This document shows positions 34,446-43,749 of a stretch of DNA of 64,000 bases, piece after piece. Position 1 is the stretch's first letter, and the number at the start of each line of letters is the position of its first letter. The notes below the pieces were generated by a model. The model ran no database searches, was not told the DNA's origin, and was given only the letters and a program-made list of their open reading frames with translations. This stretch comes from Maribellus comscasis (GTDB lineage Bacteria > Bacteroidota > Bacteroidia > Bacteroidales > Prolixibacteraceae): NCBI RefSeq assembly GCF_009762775.1, contig NZ_CP046401.1:4488001-4552000 (forward strand), read 5' to 3'. Position numbers and translations under genes: made by a program.

Positions 34446-36527
34446 ATGAAGAAATTAAGTTTTGTTTTGCTTATTGCAATATTTTGGAGTTGTACACAAA
34501 AAGAAGAAATGAGAAATTCATCAGAAAATTATTTGCCGGAAACTCCCACACTTTTATCAGACAAAATGACACCCGAAGTGCTTTGGTCGTTTGGCAGAGT
34601 GGGAGGGGTACAGGTTTCCCGCGACCAAAAAACAGTATTGTACACGGTTACATACTATAATATTGAAGAAAATAAATCGTACCGCGATATTTATACCGTT
34701 CCGGTTGCCGGAGGTGAGGCCAAAAATATTACGAACACCGGAGTCAACGAGTCGTCGGCAGCATGGCGGCCCGATGGGAAAAAAATTGGCTACCTTTCTT
34801 CCCAGTCGGGAGACATTCAGCTTTGGGAAATAAAGCCGGACGGAAGCGGAGCCAAACAAATTTCACATGTCGATGGTGGAATTTCGGGTTTTGGCTATTC
34901 TCCCGATCAGTCGAAAATATTTTATGTAAAAAGTGTAAAACTCGACGAAGACATTCACGACCTTTTTCCTGATCTGCCAAAAGCAGATGCCCGGCTCGAG
35001 AATGACATTATGTACCGCCACTGGGATACCTGGCACGATTATACTTACAATCACATTTTTGTTGCCGATTATTCAGAGAATATTTCAGAAGGGAAGGACA
35101 TTATGGAAGGGGAAAAATATGATTCGCCTATGAAACCTTTTGGAGGAACAGAGCAGATTACATGGAGTGTTGACAGTAAAACACTGGCATACACCTGCAA
35201 AAAGAAAGTGGGGAAAGCCTATTCGGTTTCCACCAATTCTGACATTTATTTTTACAGTTTGGAAACGGGCGAAACAACAAATTTCACTTCCGGAATGATG
35301 GGCTATGACCAGAACCCCGTTTTTTCTCCCGACGGAAAATATGTCGCCTGGGAAAGTATGGCGCGCGACGGCTATGAGTCGGACAAATCGCGTTTGTTTG
35401 TAGCCGATTTGGAAAATGGTGAAAAAACAGACTTTTCTGAAAGTTTTGACCAAAATTCAAATGGACTGGTGTGGAGCAGCGACAGTAAGTCAATCTTTTT
35501 TATCAGCGATATTCATGCTACCGATGAAATTTACCGGCTTGATTTGGCAGATGGTTCAATTGTTCGTTTAACCGACGGCATTCACAATTATCAAACTGTT
35601 TTGCCCGCAGGCGAAAAACTGATCGCGCAAAAAGTCTCTATGTCGCAGCCGGCAGAATTGTATCTTGTAGATCCGGTTTCCGGGCAAGATAAAGCATTGA
35701 CTTCAGTAAATAAAGGATTACTCGACCAGTTGACAATGGGAAAGGTGGAAGAACGCTGGATGGAAACAACAGACGGGAAACAAATGTTGGTTTGGATAAT
35801 TTATCCTCCCCACTTCGATCCCAGTAAAAAATACCCCGCACTTTTATACAATCAGGGCGGGCCACAGGGAACGGTAAGTCAGTTTTGGTCTTACCGCTGG
35901 AATTTCCAAATGATGGCTGCCAACGATTATATAATTGTTGCACCCAACCGCCGCGGATTGCCTGGATTTGGACAGGAGTGGAATGAGCAGATTTCAAAAG
36001 ATTATGGCGGTCAGAATATAAAAGATCTTCATACTGCAATCGACGAAATGGCGAAAGAACCTTTTGTGGATGAAACCCGACTGGGTGCCGTTGGAGCAAG
36101 TTATGGCGGATTTTCTGTAATGTACCTCGCTGGCCATCACGACGGGAGATTTAAAGCATTTATTGCCCACGACGGGATTTTCAACTTTGAACAGATGTAT
36201 ACAACTACCGAGGAGATGTGGTTTGTAAACTGGGATCTCGGTGGCCCCTTTTGGGATAAATCCAATGCCGCGGCACAGCGTTCCTTCTCTTTTTCACCAC
36301 ATAAATATGTACAAAACTGGGATACTCCGATATTGATTGTCCAGGGAGAAAAAGATTTCAGGGTGCCAACCGGACAGGGAATGGCTGCATTTAATGCTGC
36401 TGTTTTGAGGGATGTACCCGCTGAGTTTCTTTATTTTCCGGAAGAAAACCATTGGGTGCTCCAACCTCAAAACGGAATTCTGTGGCAGCGGGTATTTTTT
36501 AACTGGCTGGATAAGTGGCTAAAATGA
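34446..36527 (+). CDS. S9 family serine peptidase (prolyl oligopeptidase/DPP type), lipoprotein-like
   Basis: The 693-residue protein has a lipoprotein-like signal (AIFWSC, Cys16), a beta-propeller (about 40-430, with repeats such as SAAWRPDGKKIGYLS and PVFSPDGKYVAWES) and a C-terminal alpha/beta hydrolase domain. The nucleophile is Ser552 in GASYGGFSVM; the acid is in GEKDFRVPTGQG and the histidine in ENHWVLQP. GGPQGTVSQFWSYRWN contributes the oxyanion site. It cleaves short peptides, probably in the periplasm, after proline or other small residues. It is monocistronic and convergent with the LytTR regulator gene. Confidence 0.92.
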   Translation: MKKLSFVLLIAIFWSCTQKEEMRNSSENYLPETPTLLSDKMTPEVLWSFGRVGGVQVSRDQKTVLYTVTYYNIEENKSYRDIYTVPVAGGEAKNITNTGVNESSAAWRPDGKKIGYLSSQSGDIQLWEIKPDGSGAKQISHVDGGISGFGYSPDQSKIFYVKSVKLDEDIHDLFPDLPKADARLENDIMYRHWDTWHDYTYNHIFVADYSENISEGKDIMEGEKYDSPMKPFGGTEQITWSVDSKTLAYTCKKKVGKAYSVSTNSDIYFYSLETGETTNFTSGMMGYDQNPVFSPDGKYVAWESMARDGYESDKSRLFVADLENGEKTDFSESFDQNSNGLVWSSDSKSIFFISDIHATDEIYRLDLADGSIVRLTDGIHNYQTVLPAGEKLIAQKVSMSQPAELYLVDPVSGQDKALTSVNKGLLDQLTMGKVEERWMETTDGKQMLVWIIYPPHFDPSKKYPALLYNQGGPQGTVSQFWSYRWNFQMMAANDYIIVAPNRRGLPGFGQEWNEQISKDYGGQNIKDLHTAIDEMAKEPFVDETRLGAVGASYGGFSVMYLAGHHDGRFKAFIAHDGIFNFEQMYTTTEEMWFVNWDLGGPFWDKSNAAAQRSFSFSPHKYVQNWDTPILIVQGEKDFRVPTGQGMAAFNAAVLRDVPAEFLYFPEENHWVLQPQNGILWQRVFFNWLDKWLK

Positions 36528-36585
36528 AATAGCTGCAAGTTTTTAGCTTCAAGCTACAAGTAGGTGAAGGATGGAATCCTTTTTT

Positions 36586-37287
36586 CTATAACAAATATTT
36601 ATACTGGCGAAGGAGTTCGTAAAATGATTCTTTATAGCTATCAGAAATCGGAATGAGTTGGTTCCCGATTCTAATTCTGTTTTTTTCTATGCTTGAAATC
36701 TTGGAAATAGAAATAATGTAGGAATTGTGTACACGGGCAAATTGGTTTTCTGGTAAAACCGATAATATATTTTTAAAAGATTGCAGTGTCAACCGTTTTT
36801 TCTCGGATGTTACTACCTGCAGATAATCTCTCATTCCTTTAATATACAAAATGGAATCAAATTCAATTTTTTCAATTCGGTTTTCGGTTTTCAGAAAAAA
36901 GAAACTGTTTATGTCTGTCGTTTTTCGTTCCTTAATTTCGTGAAATATTTTTTCGGTGGATTTTAGAAATCGTTCAAAAGTAAAGGGCTTTAAAAGGTAA
37001 TCGGATATTTCCAGTTCGAAACCTTTCAAAGCATACTCCTGGTAGGCCGATGTAATAATAATCTTGGGTTTCACATGCAATGCCTCCAGAAACTGAATGC
37101 CGGAAAGTTTTTTCATTCGGATGTCGAGAAAAATCAAATCGACCGGCTGTATTTTTAAAAAAGCGATTGCGTCGATTGCATTTTCAAATCCTTTCAGCAG
37201 ATGTAAATATTCAACTGAATGAATAAAATGAACAAGCTTTTTTAAAGCCAGTGGTTCATCTTCTATGGCAATACAGTTGATTTTCAC
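36586..37287 (-). CDS. LytTR-family response regulator
   Basis: The 233-residue protein starts with GTG at 37287, 9 bp after the kinase gene. The receiver domain has Glu9-Asp10, phosphoacceptor Asp55 in LIFLDIRMKKLSG, Thr in IITSAYQEYALKGFE and Lys in YLLKPF. The C-terminal LytTR DNA-binding domain (about 130-233) has FDSILYIKGMRDYLQVVTSEKK, LPENQFARVHNSYIISISKI and IGNQLIPISDSYKESF. It forms a classical pair with the upstream kinase. Confidence 0.93.
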   Translation of the reverse strand: MKINCIAIEDEPLALKKLVHFIHSVEYLHLLKGFENAIDAIAFLKIQPVDLIFLDIRMKKLSGIQFLEALHVKPKIIITSAYQEYALKGFELEISDYLLKPFTFERFLKSTEKIFHEIKERKTTDINSFFFLKTENRIEKIEFDSILYIKGMRDYLQVVTSEKKRLTLQSFKNILSVLPENQFARVHNSYIISISKISSIEKNRIRIGNQLIPISDSYKESFYELLRQYKYLL

Positions 37288-37296
37288 TTTTTAGTT

Positions 37297-38310
37297 TTAC
37301 AGAAATAAATCCAAATCAACCTTAAAATTAGATTTGTTTTTTGAGATTGTCAACTTGTGTTTTCCCGGATAAATCAATTCCAATCGTTTTTTAACCGTGT
37401 TTAGCCCAATTCCATGTGTTTCATCTTTTTCTGTTTTCTCGTTTTCAACAGGGTTTGAACATGAAAAATGAATAAGCTCAGATTGAATGGAAAAGAAAAT
37501 TGAAATGCCGGAATCCGGATTTAAATCAGCAGTGTGTTTGAAAATGTTTTCAATAAACGGGATAAACAACATGGGAGCAACTTGTTTTTCGTTTGAACTT
37601 CCTTCAACTTTAAAAGTGAGAAGTTCCGGAGATCTCATTCGAAGTTTTTCCAGTTCAATATAATTATGAATGTATTCCAGTTCATCTTTTAAGTCTACAT
37701 TTTCAGAATTGCTTTCGTAAATCATGTACCGCATAATTTCTGAAAGTTTTATTAAGGAAAGTGAAGCTTTTTCCGGGTCATCAGGAATCAAGGCGTCGAT
37801 GTTATGGATGGTATTAAATAAAAAATGTGGATTTAGCTGTGTCTTCATTAAAGCCAGTTCACTTTTTATATTTTGTTTTTCAAGTATTTGCTGAATCTGT
37901 TTTTGTTTTATCCATTCAAAAAGGCTGCGAAAACTGATTCCCAATACGAGGAATCCGTTCAGGATGGCAAACAGAAAAAAAGTCTGCAGAAGAATTCCCT
38001 TCACAAATCCGTCGTCGAAAACGCTTCCTGCAACCGGATAAACTACAGAAAAAACAACGGTTAAAGCTATCGCGCGTTTTCGGGAATTTTTATTAAATAA
38101 GCGGGGAGTAATAAAATATCCGAAATAGAAAGGCAGGATTAGTGATAAAATCAATATCCCGCAGTAGCCCAGTAAAAAAATGTCACCGGGGAACGGATAG
38201 AATTCGGCAAGCCTCGAAATATAGGGCATTAAACGCAGTACGTACCAAAATGCAAAATAGAGAAATACCCAGAATAACAGGTGAAATATAACTACAAAAG
38301 ACTTTTTCAT
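37297..38310 (-). CDS. LytS-type sensor histidine kinase
   Basis: The 337-residue protein has four N-terminal membrane helices (about 5-25, 43-65, 82-95, 108-128), a coiled-coil linker (about 130-155) and a His_kinase domain with the phosphoacceptor His162 in LMKTQLNPHFLFNTIHNIDAL. The C-terminal ATPase part carries VAPMLFIPFIENIFKH (N box) and THGIGLNTVKKRLELIYP (G box). No separate extracellular sensor domain is present, so the membrane helices probably sense. It precedes its response regulator by 9 bp. Confidence 0.93.
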   Translation of the reverse strand: MKKSFVVIFHLLFWVFLYFAFWYVLRLMPYISRLAEFYPFPGDIFLLGYCGILILSLILPFYFGYFITPRLFNKNSRKRAIALTVVFSVVYPVAGSVFDDGFVKGILLQTFFLFAILNGFLVLGISFRSLFEWIKQKQIQQILEKQNIKSELALMKTQLNPHFLFNTIHNIDALIPDDPEKASLSLIKLSEIMRYMIYESNSENVDLKDELEYIHNYIELEKLRMRSPELLTFKVEGSSNEKQVAPMLFIPFIENIFKHTADLNPDSGISIFFSIQSELIHFSCSNPVENEKTEKDETHGIGLNTVKKRLELIYPGKHKLTISKNKSNFKVDLDLFL

Positions 38311-38446
38311 GTGAACTTATTTTTGATTCTGTAAAACAAATGTCGAGCTCAAAAATGAATTTTGAAAAAGTATTCTATCCTTCCGGAGAACAAATCGATG
38401 GATCACAATTTTTAATCGACATAAACTGAGGTAATAAACTGGCCAG

Positions 38447-38797
38447 CTACTTTTTATATGCTTCCATTACATTCATCGCAAATCGTGCGGAGGCGGTGCC
38501 GGGGCCACCGCTCATTTCTATACCCACTTCAATGGCTTCTATAATTTCGCCTTCCGAAGCTTCATCGTCAAGCGCCTGTTTAATGTGCCATTCCATACAC
38601 GATTCGCAGTTGATTACCACCGAAATACCAATGGCGATCAACTCCTTTTGTTTTTTGCTTAACTCCCCGTCCGTATAGGTATTTTGTTCCATTTCAACGA
38701 AAGAGCGGTACACTTTCGACTTTTTCAGAAAATAAGAATGTGCTTGTTTCCGGGTGGTTACAATGTCTTCAATTTTTTGTTTATCCAGGTTTTTCAT
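38447..38797 (-). CDS. AhpD-like carboxymuconolactone decarboxylase family protein
   Basis: The 116-residue all-helical protein has the AhpD motif NCESCMEWHIKQALDDEASEGEIIEAIEVG, with redox-active Cys pair CxxC and the conserved His three residues later. AhpD-like proteins are small peroxidase partners or unknown oxidoreductases. It follows the M14 gene with a 65-bp gap that contains a short GCATCC hairpin (38824-38841). Confidence 0.88.
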   Translation of the reverse strand: MKNLDKQKIEDIVTTRKQAHSYFLKKSKVYRSFVEMEQNTYTDGELSKKQKELIAIGISVVINCESCMEWHIKQALDDEASEGEIIEAIEVGIEMSGGPGTASARFAMNVMEAYKK

Positions 38798-38862
38798 TGG
38801 TTTTAATTTTATGTGTTATGCGGGCATCCTTTACGGGATGCTATCCGTTCAAAAATTTGTCA

Positions 38863-40134
38863 TTAATTTTTTCTGACTGCCATTAATTTCATCATTTTTA
38901 GCGCAGTGAGTTCTCCTTTGGTTTTTATTAAACTGCGCGGAGTATTGTCGCCAATCTCGTAGGTTACAGCTTCAGCTCCAAATTCGTAAAAGAAATATTT
39001 TGTCGAATTTATTTTTGGTTCATTGATGTCGCTGGGGCGGATATTGGGCTCATATCCGGGAATTTCATCGCCTACGGCTGTAATTAAATCGGGAACCAGT
39101 CCGGGCATATTTCCTTTTCGTTCAGGCGGAACGGTATAATAGATGTCTTCAAATGTGGAGTGAAAATCAACTCCAAAGTAAAACGTTCCACCCTTGCTTA
39201 CTGTGGTTTTCATAAAGTCACGAATAGCCTGCGTTTCGGGTTGGTTAAAACTCTCCCAATCGCGGTTTAAATCAATTCCACCTGAGCCATGACGCCAGTT
39301 TCCGTTATCAACACCATCCGGATTTGCCAATGGAACAACAAATGTGGTATATTCATTTCTGAATTCTTCTGCAACTTTCGTTTCAGAACAAAGTGTTTCT
39401 ACAAACCATTTCATTGCCAGCCAGCCTGTAACTTCCGGCGGGTGTTGCCGCGATAAAACCATGATCAATTTTTTATTTTCCCGATTTCCGATTTGCATTG
39501 CATTGATTGGCCTGCCTTCAAAACTTTTGCCGATTTCAAACATTGAAACAAAGGGCTTTTCTGCCAGCTTCATCGCCCACCTGTTAATTTGTTTTGAAGT
39601 TATCAGTTCCTGTGCCGCAATCCACAATGTGTCGGGGCCCAGCGAAAAATTCATTTCACAAAACTTTGGACTTTCTCCTTTTGTGAGAGAAACAGAATCC
39701 GGAAAATACCGGGTCGAATCAACCTTCGACCAGTTCTTTCCATCGGAGCTTACTTTGGGATAGTACCTGTGATTAACACCTTCATTATAAGTAATTTTTA
39801 GTCTTACATTTTTTGGTGTCTCCGACCATATTTTAAATGCATACCATGGGCTGCTGTTTATTGGTGTGTTTTCAGGAGTGACTAAAACAGTAAGCAAAGT
39901 GTCATGGGTGAGTACAGCTCCGTTTAGTCGTGCTCCGTCGAAATTATTGGAACAATAGATTCCGGCTCCCAGATTAAATGTTTTTTTAAGTTGATATTGA
40001 ACAGGGCGTGTTTCCGTATTTACCTTTTGTATTGGAGCTTGTCCCTTCCATTTTGTCTCTTTGATTGAGCAATTCAACACAAACAAAGACAAGAACAAAA
40101 GAGATAAGATTAGTATGAAAGCATTTTTTTTCAT
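38863..40134 (-). CDS. M14 zinc carboxypeptidase, lipoprotein
   Basis: The 423-residue protein has a lipoprotein signal (LFVLNC, Cys22), an N-terminal beta-rich domain (about 45-170, as in cytosolic carboxypeptidase-like M14 proteins) and a catalytic domain. Zinc ligands are His231 and Glu234 in RQHPPEVTGW and His325 in DFHSTFED; the catalytic Glu393 is in VTYEIGDNTPR. GGIDLNRDWESFNQPE binds the substrate carboxylate. It should remove C-terminal residues from peptides in the periplasm or at the surface. The order of domains is that of the AGBL/Nna1-like M14 branch. Confidence 0.88.
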   Translation of the reverse strand: MKKNAFILILSLLFLSLFVLNCSIKETKWKGQAPIQKVNTETRPVQYQLKKTFNLGAGIYCSNNFDGARLNGAVLTHDTLLTVLVTPENTPINSSPWYAFKIWSETPKNVRLKITYNEGVNHRYYPKVSSDGKNWSKVDSTRYFPDSVSLTKGESPKFCEMNFSLGPDTLWIAAQELITSKQINRWAMKLAEKPFVSMFEIGKSFEGRPINAMQIGNRENKKLIMVLSRQHPPEVTGWLAMKWFVETLCSETKVAEEFRNEYTTFVVPLANPDGVDNGNWRHGSGGIDLNRDWESFNQPETQAIRDFMKTTVSKGGTFYFGVDFHSTFEDIYYTVPPERKGNMPGLVPDLITAVGDEIPGYEPNIRPSDINEPKINSTKYFFYEFGAEAVTYEIGDNTPRSLIKTKGELTALKMMKLMAVRKN

Positions 40135-40204
40135 TGGTTAGCTGAATTTGCCGTATCTTTTTATTTCATTTTAAAACTAAACATTTTTCAAGAGTAATTA
40201 ATAT

Positions 40205-40237
40205 TTGAAGTGGAATGATTTCAAATCATTATTTTTG
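40205..40237 (+). promoter_or_regulatory. promoter with embedded 17-bp palindromic operator
   Basis: TTG at 40205-40207 and TATTTTTG at 40230-40237 form a Bacteroidota promoter with a long spacer (22). The spacer is filled by the perfect palindrome AATGATTTcAAATCATT (40214-40230). An operator placed between -33 and -7 would block polymerase when bound, so repression of the Gfo/Idh-malQ operon is likely. Confidence 0.55.
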
Positions 40238-40260
40238 GAAGGAATTTGAAAATAGGTTTT

Positions 40261-41364
40261 ATGCAAAAAATACATATTGGATTTCTGGGAGCCGGTGGAA
40301 TTGCGAGAGCGCACGCCTATTCCATCCAGGCTTTAAAATATTATTACAGCGAAGTTCCTGAATTAATCTTTGAATCGGTAGCGTCGGCGCGTAAAGAAAG
40401 CCGGGAAAGTTTTGCTCAAAAGTTTGGTTTTTCAAAAGCTGAGTCGGTAACGGAATTCACCAAAAACAAAAATATAGATGCCGTTTTTATTTTAGGGCCC
40501 AATAAGGTTCATTTTGAACATTTTCAACAGGCCCTGCAAATGCCAAATGTAAAATATATTTACCTCGAAAAGCCGGTTTGCTCTTCAGTGCAGGAAGAAG
40601 AGGAAATGAAAAGACTTTTGAATGAGTTTGGCGGGAACGTAAAAATTCAGGTCGGGTTTCAATACTTGCAAACTTCGTCGGTTCGCGAAGCATTGAAATT
40701 CTGGAAATCGGGAAAATTAGGGAAACCCATTCATTTCGATTTAAAATATTATCATGGTGATTATTTACAGTCGTCGTATCGCGAAAAGCGTGTTACCCGT
40801 TTAACACCGGCACCCGATGGCGGTGCCATGGCCGATTTGGGGTCACACGGTATTAGTTTGTTGATGGCTTTTATGGGGGAAGAGCTTCAGATTACCGGTG
40901 CTTTACAAGGGGGGAATTTTAATGATGTTCCGGCTGGGTCTGATTTATTTAGCTCACTTTCAATGGTAGAGCCTGAAACCGGCGCCGTGGGAAATATGTC
41001 GGCAAGCCGTATCAGTTCCGGGACCGGCGATTTGGTGCATCTTGAAATTTATGCTGAAAAAGGAGCATTAAAATATTCTTCAAAACAATCGGAATACTAT
41101 GAATATTATGAAGAAGGAAGTAATCAGTGGGTAAAACAAATGGTGGGCAGCAATTACAAACCGGTAACCAGTTTTCCTTCCGGGCATGTTCCGCCGGGGT
41201 GGCTTCGTTCCATGGTTCATGCTCACTATTGCTTTTTTACCGGAGATGATGAGCCGACTTTTATTCCGGATTTAAACCATGGGCTTGCTGTCCAGCGTAT
41301 TGTCAGAGAGACCGCCGATCATTTGAACGAATTTAGAAATAAATATAAAAATGGGGGAGCGTAG
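40261..41364 (+). CDS. Gfo/Idh/MocA-family oxidoreductase
   Basis: I choose the ATG at 40261; a TTG 15 bases upstream is less likely. The 367-residue protein has an N-terminal Rossmann domain with HIGFLGAGGIARAHAYS, the EKPVCSS motif (Lys of the EKP triad) and a C-terminal domain starting VGFQYLQTSSVREA, with PAPDGGAMADLGSHGISLLMAF holding the Asp and His typical of the active site. It oxidises or reduces a sugar or inositol-type substrate with NAD(P). It overlaps malQ by 14 bp, implying coupled translation. Confidence 0.9.
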   Translation: MQKIHIGFLGAGGIARAHAYSIQALKYYYSEVPELIFESVASARKESRESFAQKFGFSKAESVTEFTKNKNIDAVFILGPNKVHFEHFQQALQMPNVKYIYLEKPVCSSVQEEEEMKRLLNEFGGNVKIQVGFQYLQTSSVREALKFWKSGKLGKPIHFDLKYYHGDYLQSSYREKRVTRLTPAPDGGAMADLGSHGISLLMAFMGEELQITGALQGGNFNDVPAGSDLFSSLSMVEPETGAVGNMSASRISSGTGDLVHLEIYAEKGALKYSSKQSEYYEYYEEGSNQWVKQMVGSNYKPVTSFPSGHVPPGWLRSMVHAHYCFFTGDDEPTFIPDLNHGLAVQRIVRETADHLNEFRNKYKNGGA

Positions 41365-42835
41365 AAGTGGAATTTTGCTGCATGTGACGTCGTTACCCGG
41401 CAGCGAAGGAATCGGAACTTTTGGAGAAGAAGCATTTGGTTTTGTTGATTTATTGGCGGAAGCCGGTCAGAAAATATGGCAGATTTTGCCTCTTGGGCCA
41501 GTGGGGTATGGAAATTCACCTTATCAGTGTTACTCGGCTTTTGCGGGAAATATTCTTTTGATTAATTTAAAGAAACTAGCAGATGAAGGTTTGCTGGATA
41601 AAAATGATGTTAAAAACAGTCCCCGTTTTAATTCCGGCGAAGTGGACTTCGCAGATGTTGAAAAATGGAAATCGCCGTTGTTACATAAAGCATTCCGGAA
41701 ATTCCAGGCAAATAATTATGGTGAGTTTCACAGCGAATACCAGACTTTTTTAAAGGAACACAGTTGGTGGCTAAAGGATTTTGCTCTTTTTATGTCGGCC
41801 AGAAGCCATTTTAAGGGTGAACAATGGACAACCTGGCCTGATGAATTAAAATTCAGAACACCGGTGGGGATTCATAAGTTCCAGACAAAGCTTGAATCTG
41901 ATGTAAATTTTTGGAAGTTTGCACAATTTCAGTTTTTCAGACAATGGTTTGTATTAAAAAAGTATGCCAATTCAAAAGGTGTCAAAATAATTGGCGATAT
42001 GCCCTTATATGTTTCAACCGATAGTTCTGATGTTTGGACAAATACTGATATATTTATTTTGGATAAAAAATTAAGGCCCAAACAAGTTGGAGGCGTTCCT
42101 CCCGATTATTTTAGCGAAGACGGACAGTTGTGGGGAAATCCGGTTTTTGACTGGAAACGTATACAAGAACGTGATTATGATTGGTGGATGGCCCGTTTGC
42201 ATTTTAACCTGAATTTATTTGATGAAATCCGGATAGATCATTTTAGAGGGTTGGAATCATTTTGGGCGGTACCGGCAAGCGAAAAAACGGCAAGAAATGG
42301 CAAGTGGCTCCCTGCCAAAGGTTACGAAATGCTGTCAAAGTTTAATGACCAGATTGGCCATTTGCCGCTGATAGCTGAGGATTTGGGGCTTATTACAGCT
42401 GAAGTGGAAAAAATGCGGCTTGATTTTGGATTACCCGGAATGAAAGTTCTGCAGTTTGCTTTCCGCTCAGACGCTACAAACGAATATCTTCCACACAACT
42501 ACACTCAAAACTTTGTGGTGTACACCGGAACGCATGACAACAATACGACGCTGGGTTGGTTAAAAGCTTTAAAAGGGAATGAAAAAAAGCTTGTGAAACT
42601 GTATTTGGGAGGAACCGGCAAAGAGGCAGTGAAAAATACGATTGAAATGACATGGGCTTCTACGGCCGACACTGCAATTGTTCCTTTTCAGGATATCCTT
42701 CAACTGGCGGCGAAAGCGAGAATGAATACTCCCGGAACAGCCAGTGGAAACTGGGGCTGGCGCTTTCGGTGGAAACAGTTAAAAACCAGACAAATTGAAT
42801 TTTTGAAAGCGATTACCAAAATTTATAACCGGTGA
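41351..42835 (+). CDS. malQ: 4-alpha-glucanotransferase (amylomaltase)
   Basis: The 494-residue GH77 enzyme begins with RRSGILLHVTSLPGSEGIGTFG and QIWQILPLGPVGYGNSPYQCYS-type sequence. Catalytic residues are the Asp in IRIDHFRG (nucleophile), Glu in IAEDLGLIT and Asp in TGTHDNNTT; the 250s-loop appears as SFWAVPASEKTARNGKW. It transfers maltooligosaccharide segments during glycogen or maltodextrin metabolism. It shares an operon with the oxidoreductase gene. Glycogen synthase lies 10 kb downstream but in a separate unit. Confidence 0.95.
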   Translation: MGERRSGILLHVTSLPGSEGIGTFGEEAFGFVDLLAEAGQKIWQILPLGPVGYGNSPYQCYSAFAGNILLINLKKLADEGLLDKNDVKNSPRFNSGEVDFADVEKWKSPLLHKAFRKFQANNYGEFHSEYQTFLKEHSWWLKDFALFMSARSHFKGEQWTTWPDELKFRTPVGIHKFQTKLESDVNFWKFAQFQFFRQWFVLKKYANSKGVKIIGDMPLYVSTDSSDVWTNTDIFILDKKLRPKQVGGVPPDYFSEDGQLWGNPVFDWKRIQERDYDWWMARLHFNLNLFDEIRIDHFRGLESFWAVPASEKTARNGKWLPAKGYEMLSKFNDQIGHLPLIAEDLGLITAEVEKMRLDFGLPGMKVLQFAFRSDATNEYLPHNYTQNFVVYTGTHDNNTTLGWLKALKGNEKKLVKLYLGGTGKEAVKNTIEMTWASTADTAIVPFQDILQLAAKARMNTPGTASGNWGWRFRWKQLKTRQIEFLKAITKIYNR

Positions 42836-42868
42836 AGTTTTTTTGTTTTGCAGTATATCCCAATTGTT

Positions 42869-43672
42869 TTAACAACACAACATCACGGCTTTCATAAATT
42901 TTTCAGGTTGCTCGGCATGAAGCCAGTGCCCTGCATCAGAAATATCAACGATGGTTGCTTCCGGATAAATTTCCTTGATGAGTTTTTCATCTTCAGGCAA
43001 AATATATCTCGATTTCATTCCGCGAATAAAAATGACAGGGTAACTGGTTATTGGAATCCTGTCTTCGAGCCAACTTTTATTTACACCACTGACAATTTCA
43101 TCTAGGTTTTCATACAAAACTTCAACATTAATTCGCCACTTGTAACGTTTGGTTTTTTTATCTTTCGCAACATTTTTTAGCAGGAATTGCCTGATTCTTT
43201 GGTCATCGATTTTCTCTGCCAGTCGCTCCTCTACATCGTTTCTTATTTCTATTTCATTAAAATCGATGTCTTGCATAGCCAGTAAAATATTCTGATGGAG
43301 ATAAAACTGACTATCTTCTTTTAACTGCATGTAGTCTTTTGGAGCAATATCTGCAATTACTAATTTTTCTATTTTTTCAGGATAGTCGGCTGCAAACCAC
43401 ATGGCTGTTTTTCCTCCCATACTGTGACCCAGAAGTGTTGCTTTTTCGATACCGTGTTTTTCAAAAAACAGATTTAAATCTTCTTTCATGGAATCAAAAG
43501 TATGTTCGTCGGAAAACGGAGAACGGCCATGATTGCGCTGGTCTATCAGATAAACGGTGTATCTTTCAGCCAGTCTTTTTCCAATATTTAACCAGTTGTC
43601 GGATGAGCCGTACAAACCGTGAATAATGACCAAAGGCGCTCCCTTTCCTTCTTTCCGATAAAATAAGTCCAT
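42869..43672 (-). CDS. alpha/beta hydrolase (YbfF-like esterase)
   Basis: The 267-residue protein begins MDLFYRKEGKGAPLVIIHGLYGSSDNW, with HGLYGSSDNW as the oxyanion segment, DQRNHGRSPFSDEHTF, the nucleophile elbow LGHSMGGKTAMWFA, a LVIADIAPKDY segment, FIRGMKSRYI with the acid region and the histidine in ISDAGHWLHAEQPEKF. The motif set matches YbfF and related intracellular esterases. It has no signal peptide. The gene is convergent with malQ. Confidence 0.88.
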   Translation of the reverse strand: MDLFYRKEGKGAPLVIIHGLYGSSDNWLNIGKRLAERYTVYLIDQRNHGRSPFSDEHTFDSMKEDLNLFFEKHGIEKATLLGHSMGGKTAMWFAADYPEKIEKLVIADIAPKDYMQLKEDSQFYLHQNILLAMQDIDFNEIEIRNDVEERLAEKIDDQRIRQFLLKNVAKDKKTKRYKWRINVEVLYENLDEIVSGVNKSWLEDRIPITSYPVIFIRGMKSRYILPEDEKLIKEIYPEATIVDISDAGHWLHAEQPEKFMKAVMLCC

Positions 43673-43749
43673 AAAATAGTGATGCTTTTTATACGATATA
43701 AGTTCTTTTGTTAATCAACTTCAAACTTTTAAAATTGTTTGGGATAATT

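Noticed and set aside
36528-36585. Repeated AGCT-CAAG words after the S9 peptidase gene
   Set aside because: Only about 5 bp can pair and there is no T tract, so it is neither a clear terminator nor a demonstrable repeat within this window.
38824-38841. GCATCC hairpin between the M14 and AhpD-like genes
   Set aside because: The 6-bp stem has no T tract on either strand; too weak for a terminator and no sign of regulation.
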